From Adineta steineri (lineage: Eukaryota; Rotifera; Eurotatoria; Adinetida; Adinetidae): a DNA stretch of 64,000 nucleotides. The stretch covers positions 62,001-126,000 of the forward strand of contig CAJNOI010000160.1 of the NCBI GenBank assembly GCA_905250115.1, in the 5' to 3' direction. The notes beneath the pieces are model-generated. The model was not told the origin of the DNA. It made no database searches and saw only the letters and a program-made list of their open reading frames with translations. Of the stretch, positions 50,215 through 64,000 are shown in pieces. Numbering within the stretch: the stretch's first letter is position 1; each line of letters starts with the position of its first letter. The position numbers were made by a program, and so were the translations under genes.

Positions 50215-50530
50215 TGAAGGAATTAGGCTTTTCATACATTCAAAAACAGTTCGAAGATTCGACTCCACACATCATCTTTTTTGTTTTAAATATTTCTTAT
50301 TTTTATAATTGAAATATTCTTCTTCAGAATTTAATAAGAAAGCTCAAAGATAAACTTATTTTGAATATTATAGTTGATCAATTACTTGTTGTCATAATTT
50401 GAAATCATTAATAGAAGATATGTAAAAAATAAATAAATATTTATTTCCTTGCTTAATATTCAGAAAATGTGTGTAATATTTAGTTTTTGTTTAAGTCTCA
50501 TATGACTAAGTGTGGATCAAATGGATCTCA
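50215..50530. repeat. 316-bp direct repeat, left copy
   Basis: It begins TGAAGGAATTAGGCTTTTCA and ends near GATCTCA. It aligns without net length change to 53293-53608, with scattered substitutions. The AT-rich sequence has no ORF. The pair brackets about 2.8 kb of gene debris and a Helitron. Confidence 0.85.
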
Positions 50531-50586
50531 CTATCAAAGTTCTTTTATCAATCGGAGTCCTACAAAACATATTCATTTAAAAATAC

Positions 50587-50697
50587 AAAGTAATAATTTA
50601 CTTCTCCAAATGCATCAAGTTCAATAACTCTTAATGGTTCCGAATCATCTGCACTCATTTTAACACGTTTTAAACGTAAATAATTGTTTTCTTTTCT
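50587..50697 (-). pseudogene. stray mutated copy of STK38 exon 3
   Basis: This closely matches part of the exon at about 57385-57480 in the STK38 gene 6.8 kb away, including the downstream intron start (GTAAATTATTACTTT). The translation [20 protein letters not shown] is followed by ELDAFGE where the intact gene has GRGAFGE, so the first glycines of the ATP-binding loop are lost. No other kinase exon lies next to it. It is a non-functional fragment. Confidence 0.85.
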
Positions 50698-52083
50698 TTT
50701 ACTTTATTTTGAATAGCTTTAAAAAAAATGTTTTTTATTTGTTTTGAAGTTTATTAGAAGAACGACGAGTAAATATATTGAAGATGGATCGTAACAAGAT
50801 TCGTCCTAATCGTCGACACCGTTCGACAATTTCGATTAAATTGTGAATAATTCCATATATTTCCACTTGTACTGAGAATAGAGCTGGAACATCTGGATTA
50901 AAGAAATTGTTTAGTATCTTGTTTTACTGAAAAACTATTGTAAATTTACCTGTAGTATATGTACCTTGATCAAAAGTATCATTGTTTGCATTTCCAAGAT
51001 CAATTGTATAACGCTAAAAGAAATGTTACATAAAACACAAGGCAGATGAAGTATGGAATAGAATGTTTTACGCCTTCCTAGTACTCTAACAATATATTTG
51101 TCTTCTCGCATTTATCAATGTTTTAAAAAATGACTTACTCCTCGAATTTGAGGTACGGATAATTGTTTACACATTGTTAACTTAGACTCAAAAGGTATAA
51201 GAAAAAAAATGAGTGATTATTCCTTCCTGCATGTAATATGTACGTCAATAAGCTAGTTTGTCTGAAGAAGGAAACATCGGTCGTGGTGACGGCGGACGAC
51301 TGCTCTATAATCGTGACCTTTTCAATTGTTGGATGCAGAGAGTATCACGGAAAGAACACGAAGTAAAACAGTTATCTTATTTTTATTTAATTAAAATAAA
51401 GATTTTTTTAAAGCTTACTTTTTCTGGTCGTTTCTTGTTACTTGTGCTTGTACAGTACCACTTGAACCATTTTGTGTTTGTATAGTACCACGTGAATTAT
51501 GTTGTGATGAGGAATTTGAACGACCGATATTATCGATCATCCTTTGCATCGCTTCCAGCGGATTATACATTCTAAAAATATAAAATGATGGTCAAAATTT
51601 TTTCAAAATTTTTTGTAAACTATAGAAATTTAAAAAAAAGTTCGAGGCTCATTCAAAGTTTTCTAAGTTCTTAACGATTTTTCGAAAACTTTACAAATTA
51701 TCGGCATTTTTTCGAAGATTTCAAGATATTTACAGAATTTCTTGAAGACCGATCCAGAACTTTAAACAAATTTATTAATAATCCTTAGTAAAAGTTCATC
51801 TTGAGACACTTGCATTATTTCGATTTCACGTTTCAAATGGTTAATATCATCCTGTTTCTTGAGAACAGAAAAAAAGATCATTAAATATGTTTCTCATATT
51901 TTTTGAAGTATTTCACGAAATTGTGTTTATATATCTTCGTTAATTAATGTCCACAATTCATCAAATATAACATCTAGATTTTTTTGAGCATCGTTTTAGA
52001 CTTGACTGAATACAAAACGGTAAGCAAGAAAACGAAACTTTCGAAGATTGGGTGGGGGGAGGAGGTCTCCTCGATCGTGAGAG

Positions 52084-52186
52084 TTCTAGATATACAGCGA
52101 ATTATATGTAGTTGGTTAGATAAATTTTCTTACTGAAAATGTATCCAACCAACTATATATAATTCAACGTACATCTAACCCTAGAA
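52084..52186. repeat. about 100-bp imperfect inverted repeat (hairpin/MITE-like)
   Basis: TTCTAG...GAATTATATGTAGTTGGTTAGATA on the left is mirrored by TATCCAACCAACTATATATAATTC...CTAGAA on the right. The core arms match over about 24 bp with two mismatches. A loop of about 20 bp separates them. It lies 160 bp left of the Helitron. Confidence 0.6.
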
Positions 52187-52348
52187 TAAGTATAAATCAC
52201 TTGTTGTGTACGTATATATACGCATGCGCACGTGTTAATATCTGCCTACAATAGAAAAATTTAACGATTCTATATAAATGAATAACAAATTTACCTTAGG
52301 TGCATTGTATTGTCGACGAATTTCCATAAATGATGGATATATACGTAA

Positions 52349-53112
52349 TCTATATATATAAAGAAGAATGTCTGTTTGTTTGTTCTTAATGCATTCGAAG
52401 ACCGTACGAGCAAATACAATGAAACTTTCCAGAAATGTTGTCTACACCCAGGGGAAGCTCGACATCTACTTTTTTCCGAAAAAGAATGAATCCTACGCTT
52501 GCTACAGGCAATCTATAGAACTGACCAATAGGAATACAGCATTTGAAAAAGTCAAAAAAACATTGATAGCGAAGGCAGCCGTCTGAGCGCTCATATACAA
52601 CAATTAACATGTTACATCTATGCAGGGCTATCCGATACTTGCTACTAGCATTCTGTAATACTGACACATAGGATTGCAGCATTTTAAAAAGTTTAAAAAG
52701 AAATAGCTAGCGAAGGCCGTCTGAGCGCACATCTTCTGTTCGCTATGCATTCAGTCCCTGTAATAGCTATGATCACCAAACTTTCCATGCTGCTTCCTTA
52801 GGTCGCAAGGACGGTCGACGGGGATTGGCATAGTCATCGAGGGAGGGGGGCATAATTAAAACTTTACCCAGGTGGTTCTATGATAGCTAACGTCACCAAA
52901 CCATCAATCACACTTCTGTATATACAAGGAAAAGTAGCGAGGCGGTCGGATACGGAAAGTGCTTGAAATATAAATATTTTGCAGAGGGAACCGTATCAGA
53001 GGGATTTCACAGCGACAACTGTATGATAGAGAGTTTGCAGCGGGAACTGTAAGACAAGAATTTTGCAGAGAGAATTGTGTAAGAGAGAACTTGCAGCGGG
53101 TACTTCCTCTAG
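52349..53112 (+). mobile_element. non-autonomous Helitron, 764 bp
   Basis: The 5' end is TCTATATATATAAAGAAGAA and the 3' end is CTTCCTCTAG, matching the TC...CTRR rule. The base before is A and the base after is T, the expected A/T target without duplication. Inside are a roughly 100-bp internal direct repeat (about 52497-52596 and 52636-52732, both with CCGTCTGAGCGC) and a minisatellite next to the 3' end. It is much GC-richer than its surroundings. No Rep/helicase ORF is present, so it would depend on an autonomous element elsewhere. It interrupts an open frame on the minus strand. Confidence 0.7.
52981..53112 (+). repeat. 28-bp minisatellite at the Helitron 3' end
   Basis: About 4.5 degenerate units of about 28 bp, each starting GCAGMGGGAACTGT or a close variant and ending AGAGAATTT or similar. 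The last partial unit is GCAGCGGGTACTTCCTCTAG. Subterminal tandem repeats are common in short Helitrons. Confidence 0.7.
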
Positions 53113-53292
53113 TTCCATATAATTTAGCAAGATTATTAAATATTTTTTACCTTTAATAATTACTTTAAGATAAAAAGAGAACTGCACAATATCTCAGTAA
53201 GAACACCATCTCATTTTCTTATACACATAGAAATACATTTCATTAAAATAATTGAGACAAAGAATTTTGTCATAATCAACAATGAATCAAAC

Positions 53293-53608
53293 TGAAGGAA
53301 TTAGACTTTTCATACATTCAAAAACAGTTCGAAGATTCGACTTCACACATCATTTTTTTTGTTTTAAATATTTCTTATTTTTATAAATGAAATATTCTTC
53401 TTCAGAATTTAATAAGAAAATTCAAAGATAAACTTATTTTGAATATCATGATTGATTAGTTAATTTTTGTCATAACTTAAAATTATTAATAGAAAATATG
53501 TAAAAAATAAGTAAATATTTATTTTATTAGTTAATATTCCGAAAATGTGTATACCATTTAGTTTTCGTTTAACTCTCATATGACTACGTGTAAATCAAAC
53601 GAATCCCA
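53293..53608. repeat. 316-bp direct repeat, right copy
   Basis: It begins TGAAGGAATTAGACTTTTCA and ends GAATCCCA. It is the partner of 50215-50530. It lies about 200 bp downstream of the RIOK1 stop codon. Confidence 0.85.
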
Positions 53609-53809
53609 TATCATTTATGTTTTACTCAATTGTCTCAGAATAGTTGGTAGCCTATTGATGATACGATTATCTATTGTACTCGAATTTGGTATTAAGTATT
53701 TTTATCTTTTTTATACAAATAATATCAAAAATAGTATATGAATATATTTTTATATTATGCTTAAATAACAACGTTTATTTTGTTAGAAAAAAAACAAAAT
53801 ATAAATTTA

Positions 53810-55588
53810 TCACTTTCTTTTTCTTTTATCTCCACCAAGTTTTTCAGCTCTTTTCTTGACATGTTTTGGTATTTTTGTTTTTCTTTTTTCTCGTTTTTGT
53901 TCTCGTACTGCTTGTTTTCTTAATCGTCTTGAATTTGGAGATTCATCTCGTGGTCTAACATTTCCTAATGCAGTTGCTCCTTCTTGTGCTTCTTCATTTG
54001 CTGATGCATAATCACTTTCATCACTATCATCAGAATCTGAAGAACTGCTTGTACTACTCGAATCATCATGTTCATCTTCAAGAATTTTTGGTACTAAACG
54101 TGCTCCAGTCATTGTTTCATTCATGCCTAATATAGTTGATGCTTGACGAAAATCTTTTGATGATGTTTCACTAAATTCGTCTAATGTTTGTGGAATATAT
54201 ATTTGTTGAAATACACGTTGATCAACTTCATCTGTTGTTTCATTTAATGGTTCATTTATTGCTTGTTCAATCATTTTATCAAGATAAGCTTGCTCATTTG
54301 ATTCATTTATTGTTGGATCTGTAATATAATTAAATAATTGTTGCATAGATAAAACTGATTTAAGTGTATATCGTTTAGCAAAATAATCTGTTACATTTTT
54401 ACAATCCATTCGAAGAAATTCAAGAGCATTCGGATGAGTTTGTTCGACAGATTGAGACACATCAATAACATATAATTTATTATTTGAATCAAGTAATAGA
54501 TTGAATTCTGATAAATCTGCATGAATTAATTTGCATTTAACAAACATAATTCTCATATAACGAATGAGTTGTATATAAAGTTCAAATGCTTGAGATTCTT
54601 CTAGCATTGGAGAATCTTTTAATTTAGGTGCTGGCCAACCATTATCACCTAGAATATAAATATTTTAATAATAAATTTTCAAAAATTCATTACAATTTCC
54701 TCTAATAAACATAATATCATTTCGAATATATATTAAAAGTACTGACGATCTCACTGCACTATTATATGGAAAGAACGTACAAAAGATACATCTTCTTCAT
54801 CTAGGTATAAGCAGAAATTATCAAATCTAGTCCGAACAAAATATAACACATCTTATAAGCTTCAATAAAATCTCTTGACTTAAATTTTTCATTATATAAA
54901 ATCTTACCAATAAATTCCATAACTAGAACATGATTTTTAAGTGCAATAGGTTTTGGACATGGTATTCCATTTGCTTGTAAACGTGATAAATTTCTATATT
55001 CTTTTTCTGCCCATAATCGAACCATTTTTCTTGGATTATGTCTTGAATATCCATGTCGAAAACGATATTCACCTGTAACATATCTATCACGATCTTTAAA
55101 AACAAGTATTGATGTTTTGTAAACTTTAATGGCACGATGTTCATTAGTATTTGTTTTTGCATAATAAACATTTGCTTCTTTTCCTGTTGATATACATCCA
55201 TTAACTTCTTCAAGTAAACCTTGTTGAAGAAATTTAAATAAAATTAAACGTGTACGTGGATCAAGAACTTGTTCAACAGTAGCACGATCATGTTTATCTT
55301 TTGAACGATATTTTCCATCATCTACATGACCACTACGAGGTGAATATGGATTTACATCAATTTTATCAACATATCTTAAAAATATATTGTTGTTATTCTT
55401 ATTTTTTTATTATTGTCAACATACTTCGATAAAGTTTTATTTGCTGGTTGAAAATGTTTCATTGAATGTTGAGCTGTTCCATTATTACTTTCACCTGCTT
55501 GTTTTAAAGTATCATAATTAATCTCATCATCATAACTTTCACTATCACTATCCATGTATAATGTTTCTAAACGTTGTTCTTCTGACAT
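53810..55588 (-). CDS. RIOK1: RIO kinase 1
   Basis: Three exons (the first 55588 to about 55433, the last about 54648-53810) encode an atypical kinase of about 500 aa. Motifs are: the ATP loop [11 protein letters not shown], the lysine in [19 protein letters not shown], the hinge VLVMEFIG, the catalytic loop [10 protein letters not shown] and the metal-binding VIDVSQSVE. The N-terminus is acidic ([10 protein letters not shown]). The C-terminus is acidic-Ser then strongly basic ([18 protein letters not shown]), as expected for RIOK1. The protein acts in late cytoplasmic maturation of the 40S ribosomal subunit. The second intron (257 bp) is longer than typical here. A CTTTTATGTAG acceptor-like sequence ends 2 nt before the ATG. 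Confidence 0.93.
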
Positions 55589-55872
55589 GTCTACATAAAA
55601 GGAGAAATATATAAAAAAACAATTCTTACGTAATTACATAGACTCATGAGGAAATGCAAAAAAAGAAAAATTATGAAATATTTTATTATTAATCTCCCAA
55701 AGAAAAAGACATCTAACAAATAAGTTTTTATTCATGCTCTATTTATATACACAAAACAAACAAGAAAACAAAAAATAACAACGGGTTTGGATGTTTATAT
55801 TTTGTAGAAATTTTTGTCACTAAACGAAACTGTTCATTAAAAATGGATCAGATCTATTTCAATATTTTCATA

Positions 55873-57777
<1,905 letters not shown>

Positions 57778-58153
57778 CTGAAAACAAAACAACACGAAAT
57801 ATTATCATTTACCAAATTTATTTTTGTTCTTCCGAAAAAAACAACAATAATAAATCACTCATTTATACATTTAGACAACGGACAATAAAAAAAAAGCACG
57901 AAATTTTATTTTCATAAGTTTGTGTCATGAGTAAGCTTTTTTTTGTTATTAAACATATATCTGGCTAATATAAGAAGGAGAACTTAGAGGTACATTGCGC
58001 AAATATACATTCGAATTCTAATTGATATAAAATATCTGTATAAGACAGTCACTTGTTGATTTCTACAGCATCATTCTTAGTAGCGGAAGCAACAAAGAAA
58101 AAAAGCATCCTGAGAAAAGAAAAAGAAACTCGAAAAAAAAAATTAGTATAAGA
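57778..58153. other. intergenic region STK38-SRC
   Basis: About 375 bp. It holds the STK38 5' region (with the acceptor-like TTTTCAG) and the Src-kinase 3' UTR. No other feature is seen. Confidence 0.5.
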
Positions 58154-60271
<2,118 letters not shown>

Positions 60272-61306
60272 ATTGATTTTTGTCTTTATTTGAGTCACCG
60301 CATTATCTACAAACTAAATAAGTAATTATACATTCTCATACTGTTGAATAGTCAACCCACGCAAAATACTCAAAAAGAGGAAAGAGAACAAAAGATCATC
60401 TGTCTGTTCGCTGAAGTACACAAATTGATCGACCATTCAACAGTTTTTTTAATCATCATTTAATCTATGTTAATATGTTATCAACCAATCATATATAAAA
60501 ATAATATAGAGGACGCTAATTGTCAAAAAACATTGTTTCCTATCAAATTGCTCTCTTTTTCCTATTGGCATTAATTTAATAATACCCTTGTCAAATTAAA
60601 ACAAAGAAATTAATTGAATTCTTTCCGCATGGATTTATTCAGAAATATGAAATTGAATGAGTCAATGTTACTTCGTAATTCTGAAAGTACTCGGGTTCTT
60701 TTTCACATTTGTTTCATTGAATCAAAATTATTCATAAGATACAACTCCATGGAAACTAACTATAGAATTTATTTTGAATACTCATAAATTGAAAGCAATC
60801 AGAACTAACAATATATTTCATCTAGGCAAATACAGTACTATAGAGATTTGCATAAAACAGCAATTGTAATAAATCGATTCAGTTGAATATCGAGGTAAAT
60901 ATTTAGTTTTATCAATAGTGGAACTTGTTATTTATAATTGACAGTTTACATGTGGAAGAGATCAGTAAATAAAGGATTACAGATGTTAGAATTAATTGAG
61001 TAATAATAAGTAAATGAAGTAGATAAACAATAAAAACAATTAGTATAGACTTGTATGATAAATTCTAAACCAAATGTCTTATTGAGTGAATAACTCAAAA
61101 CATATATTGTGCTACTTGTTTTCGTTGAGATCAATCAACAGAATAAAATGATGTATGGAATTTACTGTTGTTCAAAAAATGATATTGAATATCTTGTTTA
61201 TTGAATAGAAAAGAATGACATTAGATATTTATTGAAAAAAGAAAAACTAGCTGAAATAAATTAATTTAAATGTTTTTTTGTTGTCATTAATTCAATAATA
61301 TTCATT
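60272..61306. other. intergenic region
   Basis: About 1 kb of AT-rich sequence with no supported exon or repeat. Confidence 0.5.
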
Positions 61307-61636
61307 TTAGTTAACAGCATCAATTCGCTGAACTTTATCATTTGAACTGAATGTATATAAAGTATCAGATGTTTTATTACCATGAGAAATTCTAAGACGT
61401 AATGTATTTGTGTTAGGATCTTCTGGTTCACATTCAACAATTGTCCATTGAGATGTTGTTTTACCATCTTGTTCTTTAGTGTAATATTCTTTAGCTTCTT
61501 CAATGTTGCTGTAAACAACTTTTGAATTCACAGTTTTTTGTACATCTTCTTCTAGAAAACGTTTAAGATCATTGGTTTTAGGATTTGTGAGAGTATCAAT
61601 AAATTGTTCAACGAATTGTTTGCGAGATTGAGCCAT
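61307..61636 (-). CDS. small NTF2-like-fold candidate protein, 109 aa
   Basis: A single exon, MAQSRKQFVEQFIDTLT to VQRIDAVN. The pattern (an N-terminal helix FVEQFIDTL, F/Y residues near VVYSNIEEAKEYY, then alternating strands QWTIVECEPED, TLRLRISHGN, TLYTFSSNDKVQRIDAV) fits the NTF2/SnoaL-like cone fold, but no catalytic motif is seen. It is cytosolic, since it has no leader. Purine-rich coding bias and the acceptor-like ATCTTAG six bases before the ATG support a real gene. Exact family and function are unknown. Confidence 0.65.
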   Translation of the reverse strand: MAQSRKQFVEQFIDTLTNPKTNDLKRFLEEDVQKTVNSKVVYSNIEEAKEYYTKEQDGKTTSQWTIVECEPEDPNTNTLRLRISHGNKTSDTLYTFSSNDKVQRIDAVN

Positions 61637-62027
61637 AATATCTAAGATTATATTGATAAGCGAAAGAATTATTTTCTCACGTCAATAAATACGAATAAAA
61701 CAAAAGTAGAAATGATATGCTTACACACACGACGCAATTATATTTCACGATTGTTCTGCACGTTTTATATGAATAGAAATAGACAGTAAAAAAAAATCAG
61801 CACAATGCACGCAATTATGGAGGTAACATTCGCGATTTTTTTATGGCGTCTATTGTTTTTTCTTGTTCTATATATAACAGGGGCGCAACTTTCATACCCC
61901 TTTCGATTTTTCTTCTGTTTTAAAAGTCATTGAGTACAAATTATTGAAATTGAACTTCTAAACGTTATTATGAATAGAAATCATATGAAAATAGAAAAGG
62001 ATACAATTAAAAATATAAAAGATGTTT
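61637..62027. other. intergenic region
   Basis: About 390 bp. It contains the small-protein promoter (a ATATATAACAG-like sequence near 61870) and the monooxygenase 3' UTR. Nothing else is identifiable. Confidence 0.4.
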
Positions 62028-63591
62028 TTAAGATTGTTTATAAAACCAGTCATCAAACTGAATTTTAAGATTAATCATTCGCATAATAGTATTTCGAAAA
62101 AAGTTAGTGACTGAATTTGATGAATGAAATCTTGCTGCATTCTCACGTGATTCAAGAATTTCATGCGAACCCACTGGAATTCGTTCATTTTCATAACGTA
62201 AAAGAACTTCTCCAATTTCATCATTTGTTATATTTGTTTGATTTACAAGTGTTCCTAGTTTATCAGATAAATTCCATGCACCTATCAACGCTGTATTTCC
62301 ACCTGTTAATATAATTAAAAATATTAATGAATGAAAAAAAAAATACAATATACCTTGTCCTCGAAAAGGAATCATAGCATGAGCAGCATCACCAATTAAT
62401 GTAATTCTTCCACTTTTTGAAACACTAAAAATCAATAATTATTTCTTATTAATTATATTCATTAACTTACCAATATCTTCCTGAACTATGTTGTTTCATA
62501 GGATCAAGATCTTTAAAAAGTAAACAATCTTGCATTTGATCAATTGGAGTTCTTTGAACTAATAGTTGAATTAATGGAAAGAATTTTTTAGAATATTCTA
62601 ATGCTAAATCATGAAGTTTTTTCTTGTCATAATTTGTATGTTGACGAATAAAATCTTCGTCTGATTGAATACTTAATGACCAATAGATTTCATCATGAAG
62701 AACATGATGGGCATACCAACAACTAACTAGGAAGTAAAATTGTTATATTATTTATCATTTTAAAAATTATATTTTATTTTACCATTTCGACCAGAAGCTA
62801 AAACACCTGAATTTTGAATAAGTTCATGTTCAAATAGATCATTATTACTTCCGTCTGCTTCTTTTTTTATTAAACCAACAATAGAATTAAAACCAGCAGA
62901 ACGAACTACATCACCAGTCAATTGTTTTCTTATAGGAGAATGAACACCATCAGCACCAATAAGAAGATCTACTATATCAGTTTGATGTTTTGTTTCATCA
63001 ATAAAATGTATATAAACTTTCTCATTGATTTCTTCAAAAGATTTTACTTGTGCATCCCATATTATTTTGATGCCTGAAATAATTCTATTCGTTTTTAAAT
63101 ATCAAACATTTGTATTGTCTGAAAATAAAAGATGTACCTTCTCTTAAACAAACTTGATAGAGTGCATCTCGTAGATCACCTCGTTTGAATCGTCTACCAT
63201 TCTCATTTCCAGCTCTGTAAAGAAGTGTTTTACCTATAATTTATTAAATAATTCAATGAATATACAAAGTCAAAAGAGTAAACCTGTTTCACCATCTAAT
63301 GCACGAAAGCTAGGTTGAAAAGAAATAGCTGATAATTCAGGTAAAAGACCAAGATATTCAATAAATGCCAAACCACCATCAGGAGAAAACAATGAAATAG
63401 ACCAACCTTGATGTCGTCCTTGATTATCTATTTCTCGCTCATAGATAATCAAATTTTGAAATCCTTTTCGTTTCAAACCAATAGCTAATGAAAGTCCTGC
63501 TGGACCTCCACCTAACAAAAATCAATTATCAATCAAATCTCAAATCTATCTTACCAATTATAGCAATTCGAAATGTTTCACCTACTGTCAT
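62028..63591 (-). CDS. FAD-dependent aromatic/kynurenine 3-monooxygenase-like enzyme
   Basis: Six exons encode about 420 aa starting MTVGETFRIAIIGGGPAGLS at 63591. The GxGxxG FAD/NAD(P) fold is GGGPAGLSLAIGLKRKG with YERE following. The second-strand motif is LLIGADGVHSPIR (the DG motif), and the FAD ribityl motif is ITLIGDAAHAMIPFRGQGGN. This is the class A flavin monooxygenase family (PheA/UbiH/KMO/salicylate-hydroxylase-like). It would use NAD(P)H and O2 to hydroxylate a small aromatic or isoprenoid substrate; which one cannot be read. There is no C-terminal membrane helix as in KMO. A bacterial or fungal origin is possible. Its promoter and first exon are duplicated in inverted orientation at 44435-44646. 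Confidence 0.88.
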
Positions 63592-63704
63592 TGAATAGTT
63601 TTACACTTTCTCACCTTAAAAATGACTATGCATTCGTTCTCTTTCTTTCAATGTCAAATAATGAAGATATTATATAACTATGATGGCAAACAGTAGATAT
63701 GTGC
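63554..63704 (-). repeat. source segment of the inverted duplication at 44435-44646
   Basis: This segment is the first exon and upstream region of the monooxygenase gene. It is nearly identical to the plus-strand copy 19 kb to the left, except for a block of about 60 bp missing here between GAATGCATA and CATTTTTAAGG. Confidence 0.85.
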
Positions 63705-63856
63705 AGAAGGAAAAAAAAGACATTCTATTTTAGTGTTTCATCAATAAATTTTATTTTTCTGTCGAAAACAAAAAAAAAAGAAACTAACAAATACATGAAA
63801 AAATTCTTTCGATATAATATATATATATATATAACATCAGAAAACAGAAGTAAATT

Positions 63857-64000
63857 TTATGATTGTGCTTCAATAACAGATGATGATGGTGCGTCGACTA
63901 TTGTCTTCTTGTCTTTGTCTTTACTTCGATGACGTTTTTTGCTTTTTGAACTTGAATGTCGATGTTTTTTATGATGTTTCTTATGTTTTTTACCATTTTT
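63857..64000 (-). CDS. C-terminal end of a Lys/His/Ser-rich protein (partial)
   Basis: The minus-strand frame is open from the window edge to the TAA at 63857-63859. It encodes KKHKKHHKKHRHSSSKSKKR, then HRSKDKDKK and ends SSSVIEAQS. Such basic KH/RS-like tails occur in nuclear RNA-processing and chromatin proteins. The body lies outside the window, so the protein cannot be named. A TA microsatellite lies just downstream at about 63818-63833. Confidence 0.6.
   Translation of the reverse strand, partial: KNGKKHKKHHKKHRHSSSKSKKRHRSKDKDKKTIVDAPSSSVIEAQS

Larger units (their letters stand above)
50745..53190 (-). pseudogene. unrecognised split gene, apparently decayed and broken by a Helitron
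   Basis: Several minus-strand stretches look like exons. They are: KVIIKGKKYLIILLNYMEL / RIYPSFMEIRRQYNAPK (split by the Helitron, donor GTAAAT); a piece ending AQKNLDVIFDELWTLINEDI; a coiled-coil-like QDDINHLKREIEIMQVSQDE; YNPLEAMQRMIDNIGRSNSS followed by a Gln/Ser-rich run (donor GTAAGC); CKQLSVPQIRG; RYTIDLGNANNDTFDQGTYT; and PALFSVQVEIYGIIHNLIEI. They cannot be joined into one open frame, and stops lie between some. The family is not recognised. It may be one degenerate gene or pieces of several. Confidence 0.35.

Noticed and set aside
50215-53608. LTR retrotransposon
   Set aside because: The direct repeats start with TG but there is no target duplication, primer-binding site, or gag/pol frame between them.
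60272-60298. Upstream Met for the Src-family kinase
   Set aside because: The frame is open, but only the ATG at 60271 gives MGC for myristoylation, which the family needs.

Overview
The window is nuclear DNA of a small, AT-rich animal genome. Almost every gene is split by short GT-AG introns (about 45-70 bp), intergenic spacers are mostly 0.3-3 kb, and the proteins are metazoan: complexin, a Src-family kinase, STK38/NDR, PA28-gamma, TEX2 and peptide GPCRs. A bdelloid rotifer is the best guess. The supporting signs are the compact AT-rich introns, bdelloid-style one-off GPCR and F-box-like genes, a PHB-depolymerase gene of bacterial/fungal type, an inverted partial gene duplication, decayed gene fragments and telomere-like GGGTGTG motifs. 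That placement is inference. No tRNA, rRNA, CRISPR or bacterial operon was seen.

Layout. 0.5-10.8 kb: a small secreted SH3b protein (-), a transferrin-receptor/PSMA-like pseudopeptidase (+), a DNAJA-type Hsp40 (+) and TMX2 (+). 11.9-15.7 kb: a tandem array of three secreted cysteine-containing paralogs (-) with identical exon structure. 17.9-24.3 kb: PSME3, ICE2/NARG2 (with a 147-bp hAT-like MITE in an intron) and a cathepsin L-like protease, all (-). 26.4-35.5 kb: an orphan GPCR (+), the lipid-transfer protein TEX2 (-) and complexin (+). 36-43.3 kb: a region rich in palindromes containing a secreted PHB-depolymerase-like esterase with two FN3 domains (+) and an F-box/LRR-like gene (+).

43.6-53.6 kb is a rearranged accessory stretch. 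It holds the 3' remnant of SPT5, a truncated inverted copy of the promoter and first exon of a monooxygenase gene, a 100-N gap, a gene tail of unknown family, a peptide GPCR (-), 316-bp direct repeats, a mutated stray exon of the neighbouring STK38 gene, an unrecognised decayed gene and a 764-bp non-autonomous Helitron with A/T flanks and CTAG end. 53.8-64 kb: RIOK1, STK38/NDR kinase, a Src-family kinase, an NTF2-like small protein, the intact FAD monooxygenase and the tail of a Lys/His/Ser-rich protein, all (-).

There is no operon logic; the genes are independent housekeeping, signalling and accessory units. Two start contexts recur. Several housekeeping genes have a splice-acceptor sequence directly before the ATG, suggesting spliced-leader trans-splicing or 5'-UTR introns. 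Several secreted or lineage-specific genes have a TATATAAAG-type box 40-75 bp upstream of the ATG. Coordinates of multi-exon genes run from start codon to stop codon and include introns.
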